Assembly (NCBI GenBank): GCA_027311945.1
Contig: DAICXZ010000008.1
Coordinates: 1 to 64,000 of the forward strand
Reading direction: 5' to 3'
Length of the DNA stretch: 64,000 nt
Source: Erythrobacter sp.
GTDB taxonomy: Bacteria; Pseudomonadota; Alphaproteobacteria; Sphingomonadales; Sphingomonadaceae
The notes under the pieces are model-generated. The model did not search any database, was not told the DNA's origin, and was given only the letters and a program-made list of their open reading frames with translations. This document shows, piece by piece, positions 9,191 through 18,152 of the stretch; within the stretch, counting starts at the first letter, position 1; every line of letters starts with the position of its first letter. The position numbers and the translations under genes are program-made.

Positions 9191-10563
9191 GCGTGCCGCA
9201 TATCTCCACCGGCAGCTTGCGGCTGCGCTTCCTGCTCGCGGTGATGCTGTGGGTGGTGCTGGGCGTGGCCGGCATCTGGTTCACCGCCAACCGCGTGTTC
9301 GAAAAGCATATCGAGCTGATGTATCACGAAGAGCTGGAGGTGCATGTCCGCGAGTTGGCGCGCCTCACCGAACTGGACAATGATGGCCGCCCGCAGCTCC
9401 AGCGCCCGCTGTCGGACCCGCGCTATGAGGAGCCGCTGTCCGGGTTCTACTGGCAAGTGACCGTGCCGGGACAGCCGACCCTGCGATCTGACAGCATGAC
9501 GCGCGGCCAGCTCGACGAAAGCGTCGCGCACTCGCCCGGCATTGCCCATGCGGTGGAAGCCGGGCCGACCGGTCCGGCGATCACCTATGGCCTGCTCGAA
9601 CGGGGTCCGGCAGGGCAGACTATACACATTGTGATCGCCACCGATCAGAGCGAACTGGATGAGGACATCGCCTCGTTCACCGGCGAGCTGGCGGTCTGGC
9701 TGGCGGTGCTGGCACTGCTGCTGCTGGCGACGGGCCTCGCAATCATCAGTTTCGGCCTCAGCCCGCTGAACCGTCTCGGCCAGGCGATTGCCCGGCTGCG
9801 AACCGCGCAGGCCCAGCGGCTTGAGGGGCGCTACCCGTCCGAGATCGCTCCGCTCGTCACCGACCTCAACGAATATATCCGCCAGAACAGCGAGATCGTG
9901 GCCCGCTCGCGCGTGCAGGCGGGCAACCTGGCACATTCGCTGCGGACCCCGCTGGCGATCCTGACCGACGAAGCCGAAGGCATCATGCAGAACGCGCAGT
10001 CTGCCGCTTCGGGCCGGGTGCTGCTCGATCAGGTGGAGAAGATGCGCCAGCAGATCGACTATCAGCTGGCCCGTGTACGCTCCGCCGCCGGAGCCAGCGG
10101 TCCGGGCAGCCGCTCGATGCTGCCCGAGGTTGCAATACCCGTCATCAATGCGATGCGCCGCCTCCATCCCGAAAAACAGTTCGTGCTCACTGGCCCGGAT
10201 GCGCCGATAGTGGTGGCTGCCGACCCCGTTAACCTCGCCGAGCTGCTGTCGATCCTGCTCGACAATGCGGGCAAATGGGCGGCACAAATGGTGCAACTGG
10301 AAGTGAGCCGGCCAGCCGCCGACCGGGTCAGGATCGAGATCAGCGACGATGGGCCGGGAATGTCGGAGGACCAGATTGCCAAGGCCTGCGAGATCGGCAC
10401 GCGGTTCGACCACACCAAGCCGGGATCAGGTCTCGGCCTTGCGATGGCGCGCGACATATGCGGCGATATCGGCACCCAACTGGTGCTGCGGCCCGGCGCC
10501 GAAGGGCTGATCGCAAGCGCCGAACTACCGGCGGGCGATACAAGCGCTCAACCGGGAGGCTGA
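9187..10563 (+). CDS. Sensor histidine kinase, partner of the upstream response regulator
   Basis: A 458-residue inner-membrane kinase. TM1 spans about residues 13-33 and TM2 about 168-190, enclosing a periplasmic sensor region of some 130 residues. A HAMP-like linker follows, then the phosphoacceptor His250 in LAHSLRTPLAIL, and an HATPase domain with the N-box (LLDNAGKWA), G1 (DDGPGM) and G2 (GSGLGLAMA). It should phosphorylate the regulator encoded immediately upstream. The periplasmic domain shows no obvious run of His, Met or Cys metal ligands, so a metal signal is inferred from context only. Confidence 0.92.
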   Translation: MSVPHISTGSLRLRFLLAVMLWVVLGVAGIWFTANRVFEKHIELMYHEELEVHVRELARLTELDNDGRPQLQRPLSDPRYEEPLSGFYWQVTVPGQPTLRSDSMTRGQLDESVAHSPGIAHAVEAGPTGPAITYGLLERGPAGQTIHIVIATDQSELDEDIASFTGELAVWLAVLALLLLATGLAIISFGLSPLNRLGQAIARLRTAQAQRLEGRYPSEIAPLVTDLNEYIRQNSEIVARSRVQAGNLAHSLRTPLAILTDEAEGIMQNAQSAASGRVLLDQVEKMRQQIDYQLARVRSAAGASGPGSRSMLPEVAIPVINAMRRLHPEKQFVLTGPDAPIVVAADPVNLAELLSILLDNAGKWAAQMVQLEVSRPAADRVRIEISDDGPGMSEDQIAKACEIGTRFDHTKPGSGLGLAMARDICGDIGTQLVLRPGAEGLIASAELPAGDTSAQPGG

Positions 10564-10580
10564 CCAGGAGTGCGGGCCTG

Positions 10581-11207
10581 TCAAGCCGAATCGTCCAGCC
10601 CCAAGGTGCGCAGGAACAGGGCAAACTCCGCCTCCACCTGCTCCGGCGTGCGCTTGTGGAACATCTCGAACCGCGCCACCGCGGTGTAGATGTCGAACGA
10701 GATCATGGCGAAGAACATCCGCGCCAGCACCTCGGGATCGGCTGAAGCGATCTGCCCCTTCGCCTGCAGCTGAGCGAACATCTCGCTCAGCTCGGCAATC
10801 GCATTTTCCAGGTGCTCGCCGCGGAACTGCTGGGAAAACTTCTCGTCGCGGATCGACTGCGCCACCATCGCCCGCACCAGCCGGATATTCTCCTCGGTCA
10901 GCGCCTTGGCGCGCAAGCGCAGCAGCATCTCGCGCAGCATCTGCGCTGGCGGCAGCCCCAGCTCGCGCACTTCGGCGATCACCGCGCGCGCCTGATCGGG
11001 GCGGCGTTGCAGCACCTGCGCCAGCAGCCCCTCTTTCGTCTCGAACAGTTTGTAGAGCGTGGCCAGAGAGCCGCCGGACCGCGCCACAATGGCGCCCAGC
11101 GTCGTGTCATCAAACCCTTGTTCGCCAAACAGTTGCTCGGCAGCGTCGAGCATTGCCACGCGTCGCGCCTGCAATCGCTGGTCCTGCAAGTCCTCGGTTC
11201 GATCCAC
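10581..11207 (-). CDS. TetR/AcrR-family repressor of the adjacent multidrug RND operon
   Basis: A 208-residue TetR-type regulator. The N-terminal helix-turn-helix lies around residues 18-60 (MLDAAEQLFGEQGFDDTTLGAI ... GSLATLYKLFETKEGLL); the rest is the helical ligand-binding/dimer domain. The start is GTG at 11207 with AAGGAG nine bases upstream. It is divergently placed, 100 bases from the efflux adaptor gene, the classic AcrR/MexR-like arrangement in which the repressor controls both itself and the pump. Two palindromes in the gap are candidate operators. The ligand is unknown. Confidence 0.9.
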   Translation of the reverse strand: MDRTEDLQDQRLQARRVAMLDAAEQLFGEQGFDDTTLGAIVARSGGSLATLYKLFETKEGLLAQVLQRRPDQARAVIAEVRELGLPPAQMLREMLLRLRAKALTEENIRLVRAMVAQSIRDEKFSQQFRGEHLENAIAELSEMFAQLQAKGQIASADPEVLARMFFAMISFDIYTAVARFEMFHKRTPEQVEAEFALFLRTLGLDDSA

Positions 11208-11224
11208 TCCTAACTACTCCTTAA

Positions 11225-11275
11225 TGATAAAAAAATCTATCATGCCTATCTTGAATGTGTAAGAGGCAATACACA
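11225..11275. promoter_or_regulatory. Twin palindromes in the TetR/RND divergent promoter (candidate TetR operators)
   Basis: TGATA-N8-TATCA (11225-11229/11238-11242) and TGTGTA-N8-TACACA (11256-11261/11270-11275) both have an 8-base spacer, in an AT-rich stretch between the repressor and pump operons. The size and spacing suit TetR-family dimers. Repression of both directions is inferred. Confidence 0.45.
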
Positions 11276-11307
11276 ATTTTGCGCCGCACAACAGAACGGA
11301 TTCCCTC

Positions 11308-12477
11308 ATGCGTGCCTTTAAAATCGTGCTTCCCTTGCTCCTTTTGTCCGCTTGTGCGGGCGAAGCGGAACAGCCTGCGCCGACGCCGCTTGCAGTAGAA
11401 GCGGTCACGATCAAGAGCGAGGCGATTCCCAACGTGATGGAGCTGCCGGGCCGCGTGACGGCCATTCGCAAATCGGAGGTGCGCGCCCGCGTCACCGGGA
11501 TTCTCGAACAGCAGATCTTCACGGACGGCAGCGACGTGCGCGAAGGTCAGGCGCTGTTCCTGATCGATCCGCGCGAACTGCGCGCCAGTCTGGAGCAAAC
11601 GCAGGCGAGCCTCCAACGCGCCCAGGCAACCGCCGCCAATGCCCGCGCTGTGGTCGAACGCTATCGCCCGCTGGTGGACGAAAACGCCATCAGCCGACAG
11701 GAATTCGACGCCGCCGTGGCCACATCGCGAGCCGCTGACGCCGACGTGGCACAGATACGCGCACAGGTGCGGGCCGCTTCGCTCCAGCTCGGCTATACCA
11801 ATGTCCGCGCACCGATCTCGGGCCGCGCTGGCCGCGCGCAGGTGACCGAAGGCGCGCTCGTCAGTGCGAGCGAAGCCACCTTGCTGACCACCATCGAGCA
11901 GATCGACCAGGTCTATGTCGTGTTCTCGAATTCGGCACAGGATGTGCTCGCAGTCCGCCGTTCGCTGGCGGACGGTTCGCTGGTTCTGGCCGAGGGCGGA
12001 GTGGTTCCGGTGACACTCACCCTGCCCGATGGAACGGACTATCCCATTCCCGGAACGATCGACTTCCTTGACGAATCCGTCAACCAGGCCACCGGCACGG
12101 TTGAGCTGCGAGCCCGCTTCGCCAACCCCGAGAGCATCCTCCTGCCCGGCCAGTTCGTGCGCGTGCGGGTCGAGGCAGGGCGCTATGCCGATGGCATTGC
12201 CGTACCGCAGGTGGCGGTGACCATGACCGAGACAGGTGCCACCGTGTTCGTGATCGACGAGGAAGGCATGGCCCAGGTGCGTCAGATCAAGCTTGGTGCG
12301 ATGTTCGAAGGCAAGTGGATCGTCGAGAGCGGTCTGAAAGCTGGCGACAAGGTGATTACCAATAACATTCAGAAGCTGCGAGCGGGCACACCGGTGACGC
12401 TTGCCTCAGCTTCTCCCAGCCCTGCCCCCACCTCGGCCTCCGGCGCGAAGGCCCCGGCTTCGGCGCGGGCGAACTGA
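11308..12477 (+). CDS. RND multidrug efflux adaptor lipoprotein (AcrA/MexA family)
   Basis: A 389-residue periplasmic adaptor that links the inner-membrane pump to the outer-membrane channel. The lipobox LLSAC places Cys16 as the lipidated residue. The usual order is visible: lipoyl half (VRARVTGILEQQIFTDGSDVREGQALFLIDP), alpha-hairpin (about 90-160), second lipoyl half (YTNVRAPISGRAGRAQVTEGALVS), beta-barrel (about 190-280, ending LLPGQFVRVRVEAG) and membrane-proximal domain. The C-terminus is a Pro/Ala/Ser tail. It is first of three tightly packed genes (3-base gap to the pump) and probably repressed by the divergent TetR protein. Confidence 0.93.
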   Translation: MRAFKIVLPLLLLSACAGEAEQPAPTPLAVEAVTIKSEAIPNVMELPGRVTAIRKSEVRARVTGILEQQIFTDGSDVREGQALFLIDPRELRASLEQTQASLQRAQATAANARAVVERYRPLVDENAISRQEFDAAVATSRAADADVAQIRAQVRAASLQLGYTNVRAPISGRAGRAQVTEGALVSASEATLLTTIEQIDQVYVVFSNSAQDVLAVRRSLADGSLVLAEGGVVPVTLTLPDGTDYPIPGTIDFLDESVNQATGTVELRARFANPESILLPGQFVRVRVEAGRYADGIAVPQVAVTMTETGATVFVIDEEGMAQVRQIKLGAMFEGKWIVESGLKAGDKVITNNIQKLRAGTPVTLASASPSPAPTSASGAKAPASARAN

Positions 12478-12480
12478 TCC

Positions 12481-15400
12481 ATGATCGATTTCTTCATCAG
12501 GCGGCCCATCTTCTCGTGGGTGCTCGCAATCGGAATCCTGCTTTCGGGCATTCTCGCGCTGCGGTCGCTCGCGATCGAGCAATATCCGGACATCGCCCCG
12601 CCCTCGCTGACCGTTAGCGCGACCTACACCGGCGCTGACGCCGCCACGGTCGAGCAGAACGTCACCCAGATCCTCGAACAGGAGATCAACGGGATCGAGG
12701 GCCTGCAATATATGTCGGCCACCAGTTCCTCGAACGGGTCGGCCAGCATCAATGTCACCTTCGCGCCGGGCACCGATATCGATATCGCGCAGACGCAGGT
12801 GCAGAACCGCCTGAGCAGCGTCGAATCGCGGCTGCCTGCATCGGTCCGCCAGATCGGCGTGAGCGTGCGGCAGGCCAGCAACAGCTTCATGCTGGTGGTG
12901 GCGCTGACTTCGAAGAGCGGCGAGCTGAGTTCGCTTGACCTCGGCAACCTCGCCTCGACCTATGTCGTGGACGAACTGCGGCGCGTTCCGGGCGTTGGCG
13001 ATATCAGGCAATTCGGATCGTCCTATGCCATGCGCATCTGGCTCGACCCGCAGAAGCTCGCCTCCTACGGCCTCGCTCCGAGCGACGTGACCGCCGCCAT
13101 TCAGGAACAGAACGCGCAGGTCGGTGCCGGTGCCATCGGCGACCAGCCCTTTACCGACGGCCAGCAGATCACCGCCTCGATCGTGACCGACGACCGCCTG
13201 TCGACGGTGGAGGAATTCGAACAGATCATCCTGCGCACCGAAACGGGCGGCAACACCGTGCGGCTTGTCGACGTTGCGCGCGTGGAGCTGGGGGCCCAGA
13301 CCTACGCCAGTGACTTTGCCCTCAGCGGCGCGCCGGCCGCGGGTATGGCAGTTCAGCTGTCCACCGGGGCCAATGCGCTCGATACGGCTGCGGCGGTCAA
13401 GGCGCGGGTGGAAGAACTGCGGCAGACCCTGCCCGATGATGTCGAGGCCAGCATCCCCTACGACACCACGCCGTTCATCGAACTGTCGGTGGAAGAGGTC
13501 GTCGTTACCCTGGCCGAAGCGATGGTGCTCGTCTTCATCGTGATGTTCCTGTTCCTGCAGAACTGGCGCGCGACCATCATCCCGGCGCTGGTGGTGCCGA
13601 TTGCATTGGCGGGTGCCTGCCTCGGCCTGTGGTTATTCGGCTTCACCATCAACGTGCTCACGCTGTTCGGTATGGTGCTCGCCATCGGCATCCTGGTCGA
13701 CGATGCGATCGTGGTGATCGAGAACGTCGAGCGGATCATGTCGGATGAGGGGCTGCCCCCGCTGCAGGCCACGCAAAAGGCGATGAAGGAAATCACCGGT
13801 GCGATCATCGGTATCACTCTGGTGCTGATCGCGGTGTTTGTGCCGATGGCCTTCTTCGGCGGCTCGGTGGGCGGCATCTATCGCCAGTTCTCGGTAACGC
13901 TGGCCTCGTCGATCTTCTTCTCCGCCGTGCTTGCGCTCACGCTCACACCCGCACTGTGCGCCACTTTCCTCAAGCCGGTCCATCGCAAGGATGGCGGCGA
14001 AGCCGAATTGCCGATCACGCGCTGGGGCAAGCTCAAGGCGAAGGCCGACGGCTTGTTCGGCGGCTTCAACCGCTGGTTCCAGCGCATGACGGGCAGCTAT
14101 GGCCGCACCAACGACAAGATCCTGTCCAAGCCTTTCCGCGCGCTGATGGCCTTCGTGCTTATCTGTGCTGTGACCGCCTTCCTCTATCTGCGCCTGCCCA
14201 CCGCCTTCCTGCCCCAGGAAGACCAGGGCGACGTCATCGCCGTGGTGCAGACCCCGCCCGGTGCCACCGACGCGCGGACGCAAGAGGTGCTCGACGAGCT
14301 CCAGGCCTACTGGGACAAGCAACCCGAAGTGGCGAACGTGATCACGGCCAAGGGTTTCAGCTTCTTCGGCACAGGCCAGAACAACGCGATGATGTTTGTC
14401 CGGCTGAAGGACTGGTCGGAACGTACCGCACCCGAGAACAGTGCGTCGGCTCTGGCCGGACGCGCGATGCAGCGGTTTGCCGGGATCTCCGATGCCACGG
14501 TGTTCGTGATCCAGCGCCCGGCCATTCAGGCACTCGGCAATGCCAGCGGTTTCACGATGAAGATCGAGGACCGTGCGGGGCTTGGGCGCGAGCAGCTTGA
14601 GGCAGCGCGCAACCAGTTGCTCGGCGCGGCCATGCAAAGCAAGGTCGTGACCGGCGTCCGCCCCGAGGAACAGGCCGACAACCCGCAACTTGAAGTGAGT
14701 GTCGACCGTGTTCAGGCGCGTGCTCAGGGCCTTTCGATCACTGCGGTTAACTCTGCGCTCGCGGTCAACTTCGGTTCGTCCTACGTGAATGACTTCCCGC
14801 GCGACGGCCGCATCCAGCGGGTTATCGTGCAGGCCGATGCTGCCTATCGCATGACGCCGGAAGATATTCTGGCGCTGCGCGTGCCCAATGCCGAAGGCGG
14901 GCTGGTGCCGTTCAGCAGCTTCGCGCAAGTTAAATGGAGCGCCGGGCCGCCGAGCCTTGCCCGCTACAACGGCTACCCCGCGATGACGATTTCGGGCCAG
15001 GCCGCTCCGGGCTACTCCTCGGGTGCAGCGCTGGCCGAAATGGAGCAGTTTGCCGAAAGCCTGCCTGCAGGCATGAGCTACGAATGGACCGGGCTCAGCT
15101 ACGAGGAGAAGGAAAGCGCGGGCCAGGTCGGCATCCTGCTGGGCCTGTCGCTGCTGGTGGTGTTCCTGTTGCTGGCCGCGCTTTACGAAAGCTGGGCCGT
15201 GCCCTTTGCCGTGCTGCTGATCATTCCGGCGGGTGTGCTGGGATCGGTGCTGTTCTCGATGCTGCGCGGCTTCTCGGCGGACGTCTACTTCAACGTGGGC
15301 CTGATCACGATCATCGGCCTGGCAGCCAAGAACGCGATCCTGATCGTCGAATTCGCCATCGAGCGGGAGGCGCAGGGCAAGTCCGTCCTGCAGGCGGTCG

Positions 15401-15666
15401 AGGAAGCAGCCAGGCTGCGCTTGCGACCGATCCTGATGACCTCGCTCGCCTTCGTCGCCGGCATGATCCCGCTGGTGATCGCCTCGGGCGCTGGCGCTGC
15501 CAGCCGCGCGGCGGTGGGCACTGGCGTGATGGGCGGGATGATCGCCGCGACCGCCATCGGCATCTTCCTGATCCCCGTGCTCTACCTGCTGGTGCGCAAG
15601 CATCTCAGCCGTCATAAACCCGCGGTGGCAGGCGCGGCCACCGTTTCAGAGGAGACCTCGGAATGA
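12481..15666 (+). CDS. HAE1-type RND multidrug efflux pump (AcrB/MexB family)
   Basis: A 1061-residue proton-driven drug exporter of the inner membrane. It begins MIDFFIRRPIFSW, the standard AcrB N-terminus. Transmembrane helix 4 carries the Asp pair in GILVDDAIVVIENVER and helix 10 carries the partner Lys in AAKNAILIVEFA, together the proton-relay residues of drug-type RND pumps. Two large periplasmic loops (about 30-330 and 560-870) form the porter domain. The stop overlaps the next gene by four bases. Likely substrates are hydrophobic drugs, dyes and detergents, as known for the family. Confidence 0.95.
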   Translation: MIDFFIRRPIFSWVLAIGILLSGILALRSLAIEQYPDIAPPSLTVSATYTGADAATVEQNVTQILEQEINGIEGLQYMSATSSSNGSASINVTFAPGTDIDIAQTQVQNRLSSVESRLPASVRQIGVSVRQASNSFMLVVALTSKSGELSSLDLGNLASTYVVDELRRVPGVGDIRQFGSSYAMRIWLDPQKLASYGLAPSDVTAAIQEQNAQVGAGAIGDQPFTDGQQITASIVTDDRLSTVEEFEQIILRTETGGNTVRLVDVARVELGAQTYASDFALSGAPAAGMAVQLSTGANALDTAAAVKARVEELRQTLPDDVEASIPYDTTPFIELSVEEVVVTLAEAMVLVFIVMFLFLQNWRATIIPALVVPIALAGACLGLWLFGFTINVLTLFGMVLAIGILVDDAIVVIENVERIMSDEGLPPLQATQKAMKEITGAIIGITLVLIAVFVPMAFFGGSVGGIYRQFSVTLASSIFFSAVLALTLTPALCATFLKPVHRKDGGEAELPITRWGKLKAKADGLFGGFNRWFQRMTGSYGRTNDKILSKPFRALMAFVLICAVTAFLYLRLPTAFLPQEDQGDVIAVVQTPPGATDARTQEVLDELQAYWDKQPEVANVITAKGFSFFGTGQNNAMMFVRLKDWSERTAPENSASALAGRAMQRFAGISDATVFVIQRPAIQALGNASGFTMKIEDRAGLGREQLEAARNQLLGAAMQSKVVTGVRPEEQADNPQLEVSVDRVQARAQGLSITAVNSALAVNFGSSYVNDFPRDGRIQRVIVQADAAYRMTPEDILALRVPNAEGGLVPFSSFAQVKWSAGPPSLARYNGYPAMTISGQAAPGYSSGAALAEMEQFAESLPAGMSYEWTGLSYEEKESAGQVGILLGLSLLVVFLLLAALYESWAVPFAVLLIIPAGVLGSVLFSMLRGFSADVYFNVGLITIIGLAAKNAILIVEFAIEREAQGKSVLQAVEEAARLRLRPILMTSLAFVAGMIPLVIASGAGAASRAAVGTGVMGGMIAATAIGIFLIPVLYLLVRKHLSRHKPAVAGAATVSEETSE

Positions 15667-17087
15667 CGCGCCGCCTGATCGCCATCACCCTGCTGGGCAC
15701 GGCCCTCACGGGCTGCGTGAACCTCGCGCCCGAGAACGTTCGGCCCGACCTCGCCAGTGCGAGCGACACCGCGTGGGAAACCGACTTGCGGCCCGACGGC
15801 ACACTGGTCGCCAGCACGCTCGCCTGGCAGGACTACTTCGTCGATCCGCGCCTGCAGACGCTGATCGCGACGGGCCTCGCCAACAACCGCGATCTGGTCG
15901 CCGCCACCGCGCGGATCGATCAGGCGCGCGCGCAGTATCGTATTCAGGATGCCGAGCGCCTGCCCAGCCTCGACGCCAGCGGGTCGGTGGCAAGAAGCCG
16001 TTCGCAGGTGTCCGACGCACAGGGCGGAAGGACTGCGGTTGAGGCCACCTCCTATCAGCTCGGCGTGGCGGTGCCGGCGTTCGAGCTGGATTTCTGGGGC
16101 CGCGTGGCGAACCTCAGCGAAGCAGCACGGGCCAACTATCTGGCGACCGAAGCGGCGCAGCGTGCGTTCTATCTCTCGCTGATCGGCAATATCGCCAACA
16201 CCTATTTCGAGATCGCCGAAACCGACCAGCAGATCGCGCTGGCCGAGGCGACCGCCGAAAGTCGCCGCGATGCCCTGCGGATCGAACAGCTCCGGCTTGA
16301 AGCAGGCGTCGAATCGGGCCTCTCCAGCGAACAGGCGCGCTCGCTGCTCACCACTGCCGAACAGCAGCTCGCGAGCGAACGTCAGAACGCCGCTACCCTG
16401 CGCAACCGCTTGCGCGTGCTGGTGGGCGGGCGCATTCCGGGCGATCTGCCCGAGGGGCGCGAGCTGACCGATCAGGTGAACTCTGCACCGCTTGCCGCAG
16501 GACTGCCTTCAGACCTGTTGCTGGCCCGGCCCGACATCGTCCAGGCCGAGCAGGAACTGCGCGCGGCGCGGGCGAATATCGGCGCGGCGCGGGCCGCCTT
16601 CTTCCCGTCGATCAGCCTCACCGGCAACGCGGGCTATGCCTCGACCGATCTTTCCGACCTGTTCGATCCGTCGGGCTTCGGCTGGTCGTTCGGGCCGAGC
16701 ATCAACCTGCCGATCTTCGACAATGGCGGACGCGAGGCAAATCTCGATCTGGCCAAGGCAACCGAGGTCGAAGAGGTCGCGAATTACGACAAGGCAGTGC
16801 AGACCGCGTTCCAGGAAGTGGCCGATGCCCTTGCCGGTCGGCGCTGGATCGCGGAACAGATCGCCGCGCAGGAACGCAACATCGCGGCGCTCGAACAGAT
16901 CGCCCATATCGCGCGGCTGCGCTACCGCGAAGGCGTGGCGGAATATCTCGAGGTGCTCGATGCAGAGCGCAACCTGTTCTCGGCGCGCCAGACACTGCTC
17001 TCGACTGAGCGCGCGGCAGACCAGAATGCGGCCAGCCTCTATATCGCGCTAGGCGGCGGGATGCTGGTCAGCGCCGAGGAGAACTGA
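15663..17087 (+). CDS. Outer-membrane channel lipoprotein of the RND system (OprM/NodT family)
   Basis: A 474-residue outer-membrane factor. The lipobox LTGC gives Cys18 as the lipid-anchored residue. Two OEP repeats are visible, with the family motif LLLARPDIVQAEQELRAARA near residue 285 and IGAARAAFFPSISLTG after it. The long helices that build the periplasmic tunnel lie around 165-245 and 365-450. The start overlaps the pump gene by four bases (ATGA), so all three efflux subunits are made from one message. It provides the exit duct for the HAE1 pump. Confidence 0.93.
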   Translation: MTRRLIAITLLGTALTGCVNLAPENVRPDLASASDTAWETDLRPDGTLVASTLAWQDYFVDPRLQTLIATGLANNRDLVAATARIDQARAQYRIQDAERLPSLDASGSVARSRSQVSDAQGGRTAVEATSYQLGVAVPAFELDFWGRVANLSEAARANYLATEAAQRAFYLSLIGNIANTYFEIAETDQQIALAEATAESRRDALRIEQLRLEAGVESGLSSEQARSLLTTAEQQLASERQNAATLRNRLRVLVGGRIPGDLPEGRELTDQVNSAPLAAGLPSDLLLARPDIVQAEQELRAARANIGAARAAFFPSISLTGNAGYASTDLSDLFDPSGFGWSFGPSINLPIFDNGGREANLDLAKATEVEEVANYDKAVQTAFQEVADALAGRRWIAEQIAAQERNIAALEQIAHIARLRYREGVAEYLEVLDAERNLFSARQTLLSTERAADQNAASLYIALGGGMLVSAEEN

Positions 17088-17090
17088 GGC

Positions 17091-17435
17091 TCAGGCGAGC
17101 CGCGCGAAGTTCGCCGCTCCGGGTGACGGGCTTGGCGTGCGCGCGGCAGGCCTCTCCTCGTCCTTGGCGCAGATCGTCGTCAGGCATTCGAGTATCTGGC
17201 GGAAGGCTGCTCGCTCCACGCCATAGAAGACGAGCTTGCCATCACGCCGGGTCGTGACCATCCCGGCTTGCCGCAGGATCGCCAGTTGCTGCGAAAGGCT
17301 CGGCTGGCCGATGCCGCCGATCTCCTCGATCTCGCCAACATTGCGCTCGCCCTCGCACAGGATCTTGAGGATCTTCAGACGCACCGGGTGAGCCAGCGCC
17401 TTCAGTTCCTCGACCGGAAGCTCCTCCTCGCTCAT
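17091..17435 (-). CDS. ArsR-family regulator, SqrR/BigR-like persulfide sensor
   Basis: A 114-residue winged-helix repressor. The start at 17435 has GGAGG upstream. The HTH core (LAHPVRLKILKIL ... IGQPSLSQQLAILRQAGMV) and wing (RRDGKLVFYGV) are clear. Cysteines lie at 27 (ILCEGE), 84 and 89 (LTTIC). Their placement, one in the second helix and one at the C-terminal helix, resembles the two cysteines that form a polysulfide bridge in SqrR/BigR, and no CXC metal site is present. It overlaps the peroxiredoxin gene upstream by four bases. Being divergent from the persulfide dioxygenase operon, it probably represses the whole sulfide cluster until reactive sulfur species appear (inference). Confidence 0.85.
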   Translation of the reverse strand: MSEEELPVEELKALAHPVRLKILKILCEGERNVGEIEEIGGIGQPSLSQQLAILRQAGMVTTRRDGKLVFYGVERAAFRQILECLTTICAKDEERPAARTPSPSPGAANFARLA

Positions 17436-18073
17436 TGCACGCCTCCATTCAGGAACCAATCGGTCGGATCGGCGGCGGCAAAAACATCGTCGAGCGACAC
17501 GCTGGCCGGCTTGAGCAAAGCATCTCCCGGTTGCCAATCGGCCGGAGCAAGCTGCGTTTCGCCTGCCGCCTGCAAGGCATCAAGCGTGCGCAGCATCTCG
17601 GGGATCGAGCGTCCGACATTTGCCGGATAGCAGGTCATCGCGCGGATCGTGCCGGTCGGGTCGATGAAGAAGGTGGTGCGCACCGTGCCGCTATCGGCAT
17701 CGTCGGTGCCGACCATGCCATAGGCGCGGGCGATCACCATGGTCGGATCTTCGATAATCGGGAAGCGCACCTCCACCCCGGTTCGGTCGCGGATCAGCCG
17801 CAGCCACGCGAAGTGCGAAAACAGGCTATCGACCGACAAGGCCATTAAAGCACAGTCGCGCTTGGAAAAATTATCCGCCGCGCGCGCCAATGCGACGAAT
17901 TCTGTGGTACATACCGGAGTGAAATCCGCCGGATGCGAGAACAGGATCAGCCATTTCTGGCGGAAATCGGCCAACCGCACGGGGCCCGCCGTGCTGCGGG
18001 CGGTGAAGTCGGGCGCGAGGTCGCCAATGCGCAGGCCGGAGCATGGCCCATTCGAAAGATTATCATCGCTCAT
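17432..18073 (-). CDS. 1-Cys (Prx6-type) peroxiredoxin
   Basis: A 213-residue peroxiredoxin that reduces peroxides. The start at 18073 follows AAGGAGG. The active site SHPADFTPVCTTE places the peroxidatic Cys at 55; no second conserved resolving Cys is evident in the usual C-terminal place, and the length fits the 1-Cys/Prx6 class. It is co-transcribed with the ArsR-type sensor gene (4-base overlap) and divergent from the persulfide dioxygenase. A role in removing peroxide formed when sulfide reacts with oxygen, or in reducing persulfides, is inferred from context. A second gene of the same class lies at 23892-24521. Confidence 0.88.
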   Translation of the reverse strand: MSDDNLSNGPCSGLRIGDLAPDFTARSTAGPVRLADFRQKWLILFSHPADFTPVCTTEFVALARAADNFSKRDCALMALSVDSLFSHFAWLRLIRDRTGVEVRFPIIEDPTMVIARAYGMVGTDDADSGTVRTTFFIDPTGTIRAMTCYPANVGRSIPEMLRTLDALQAAGETQLAPADWQPGDALLKPASVSLDDVFAAADPTDWFLNGGVQ

Positions 18074-18090
18074 GCTCCCCTCCTTAGCAC

Positions 18091-18130
18091 TTGACAGGCG
18101 AATAGCAATACATATACATAATACGTGTAT
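18091..18130 (+). promoter_or_regulatory. Promoter and overlapping dyad of the sulfide-oxidation operon
   Basis: TTGACA (18091-18096), a 16-base spacer and TATACA (18113-18118) make a good sigma-70-type promoter for the persulfide dioxygenase operon. A 23-bp imperfect dyad, ATACA(N2)TA-N5-TA(N2)TGTAT (18108-18130), covers the -10 region. A repressor bound there would block transcription; the ArsR-family protein encoded divergently is the obvious candidate. Confidence 0.6.
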
Positions 18131-18152
18131 CTGACTAACTGAGGAGCTGGTC

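Noticed and set aside
13633-15615. A 660-codon minus-strand frame opposite the multidrug pump
   Set aside because: Antisense shadow; composition is Arg/His/Gly-rich and unlike a real protein.
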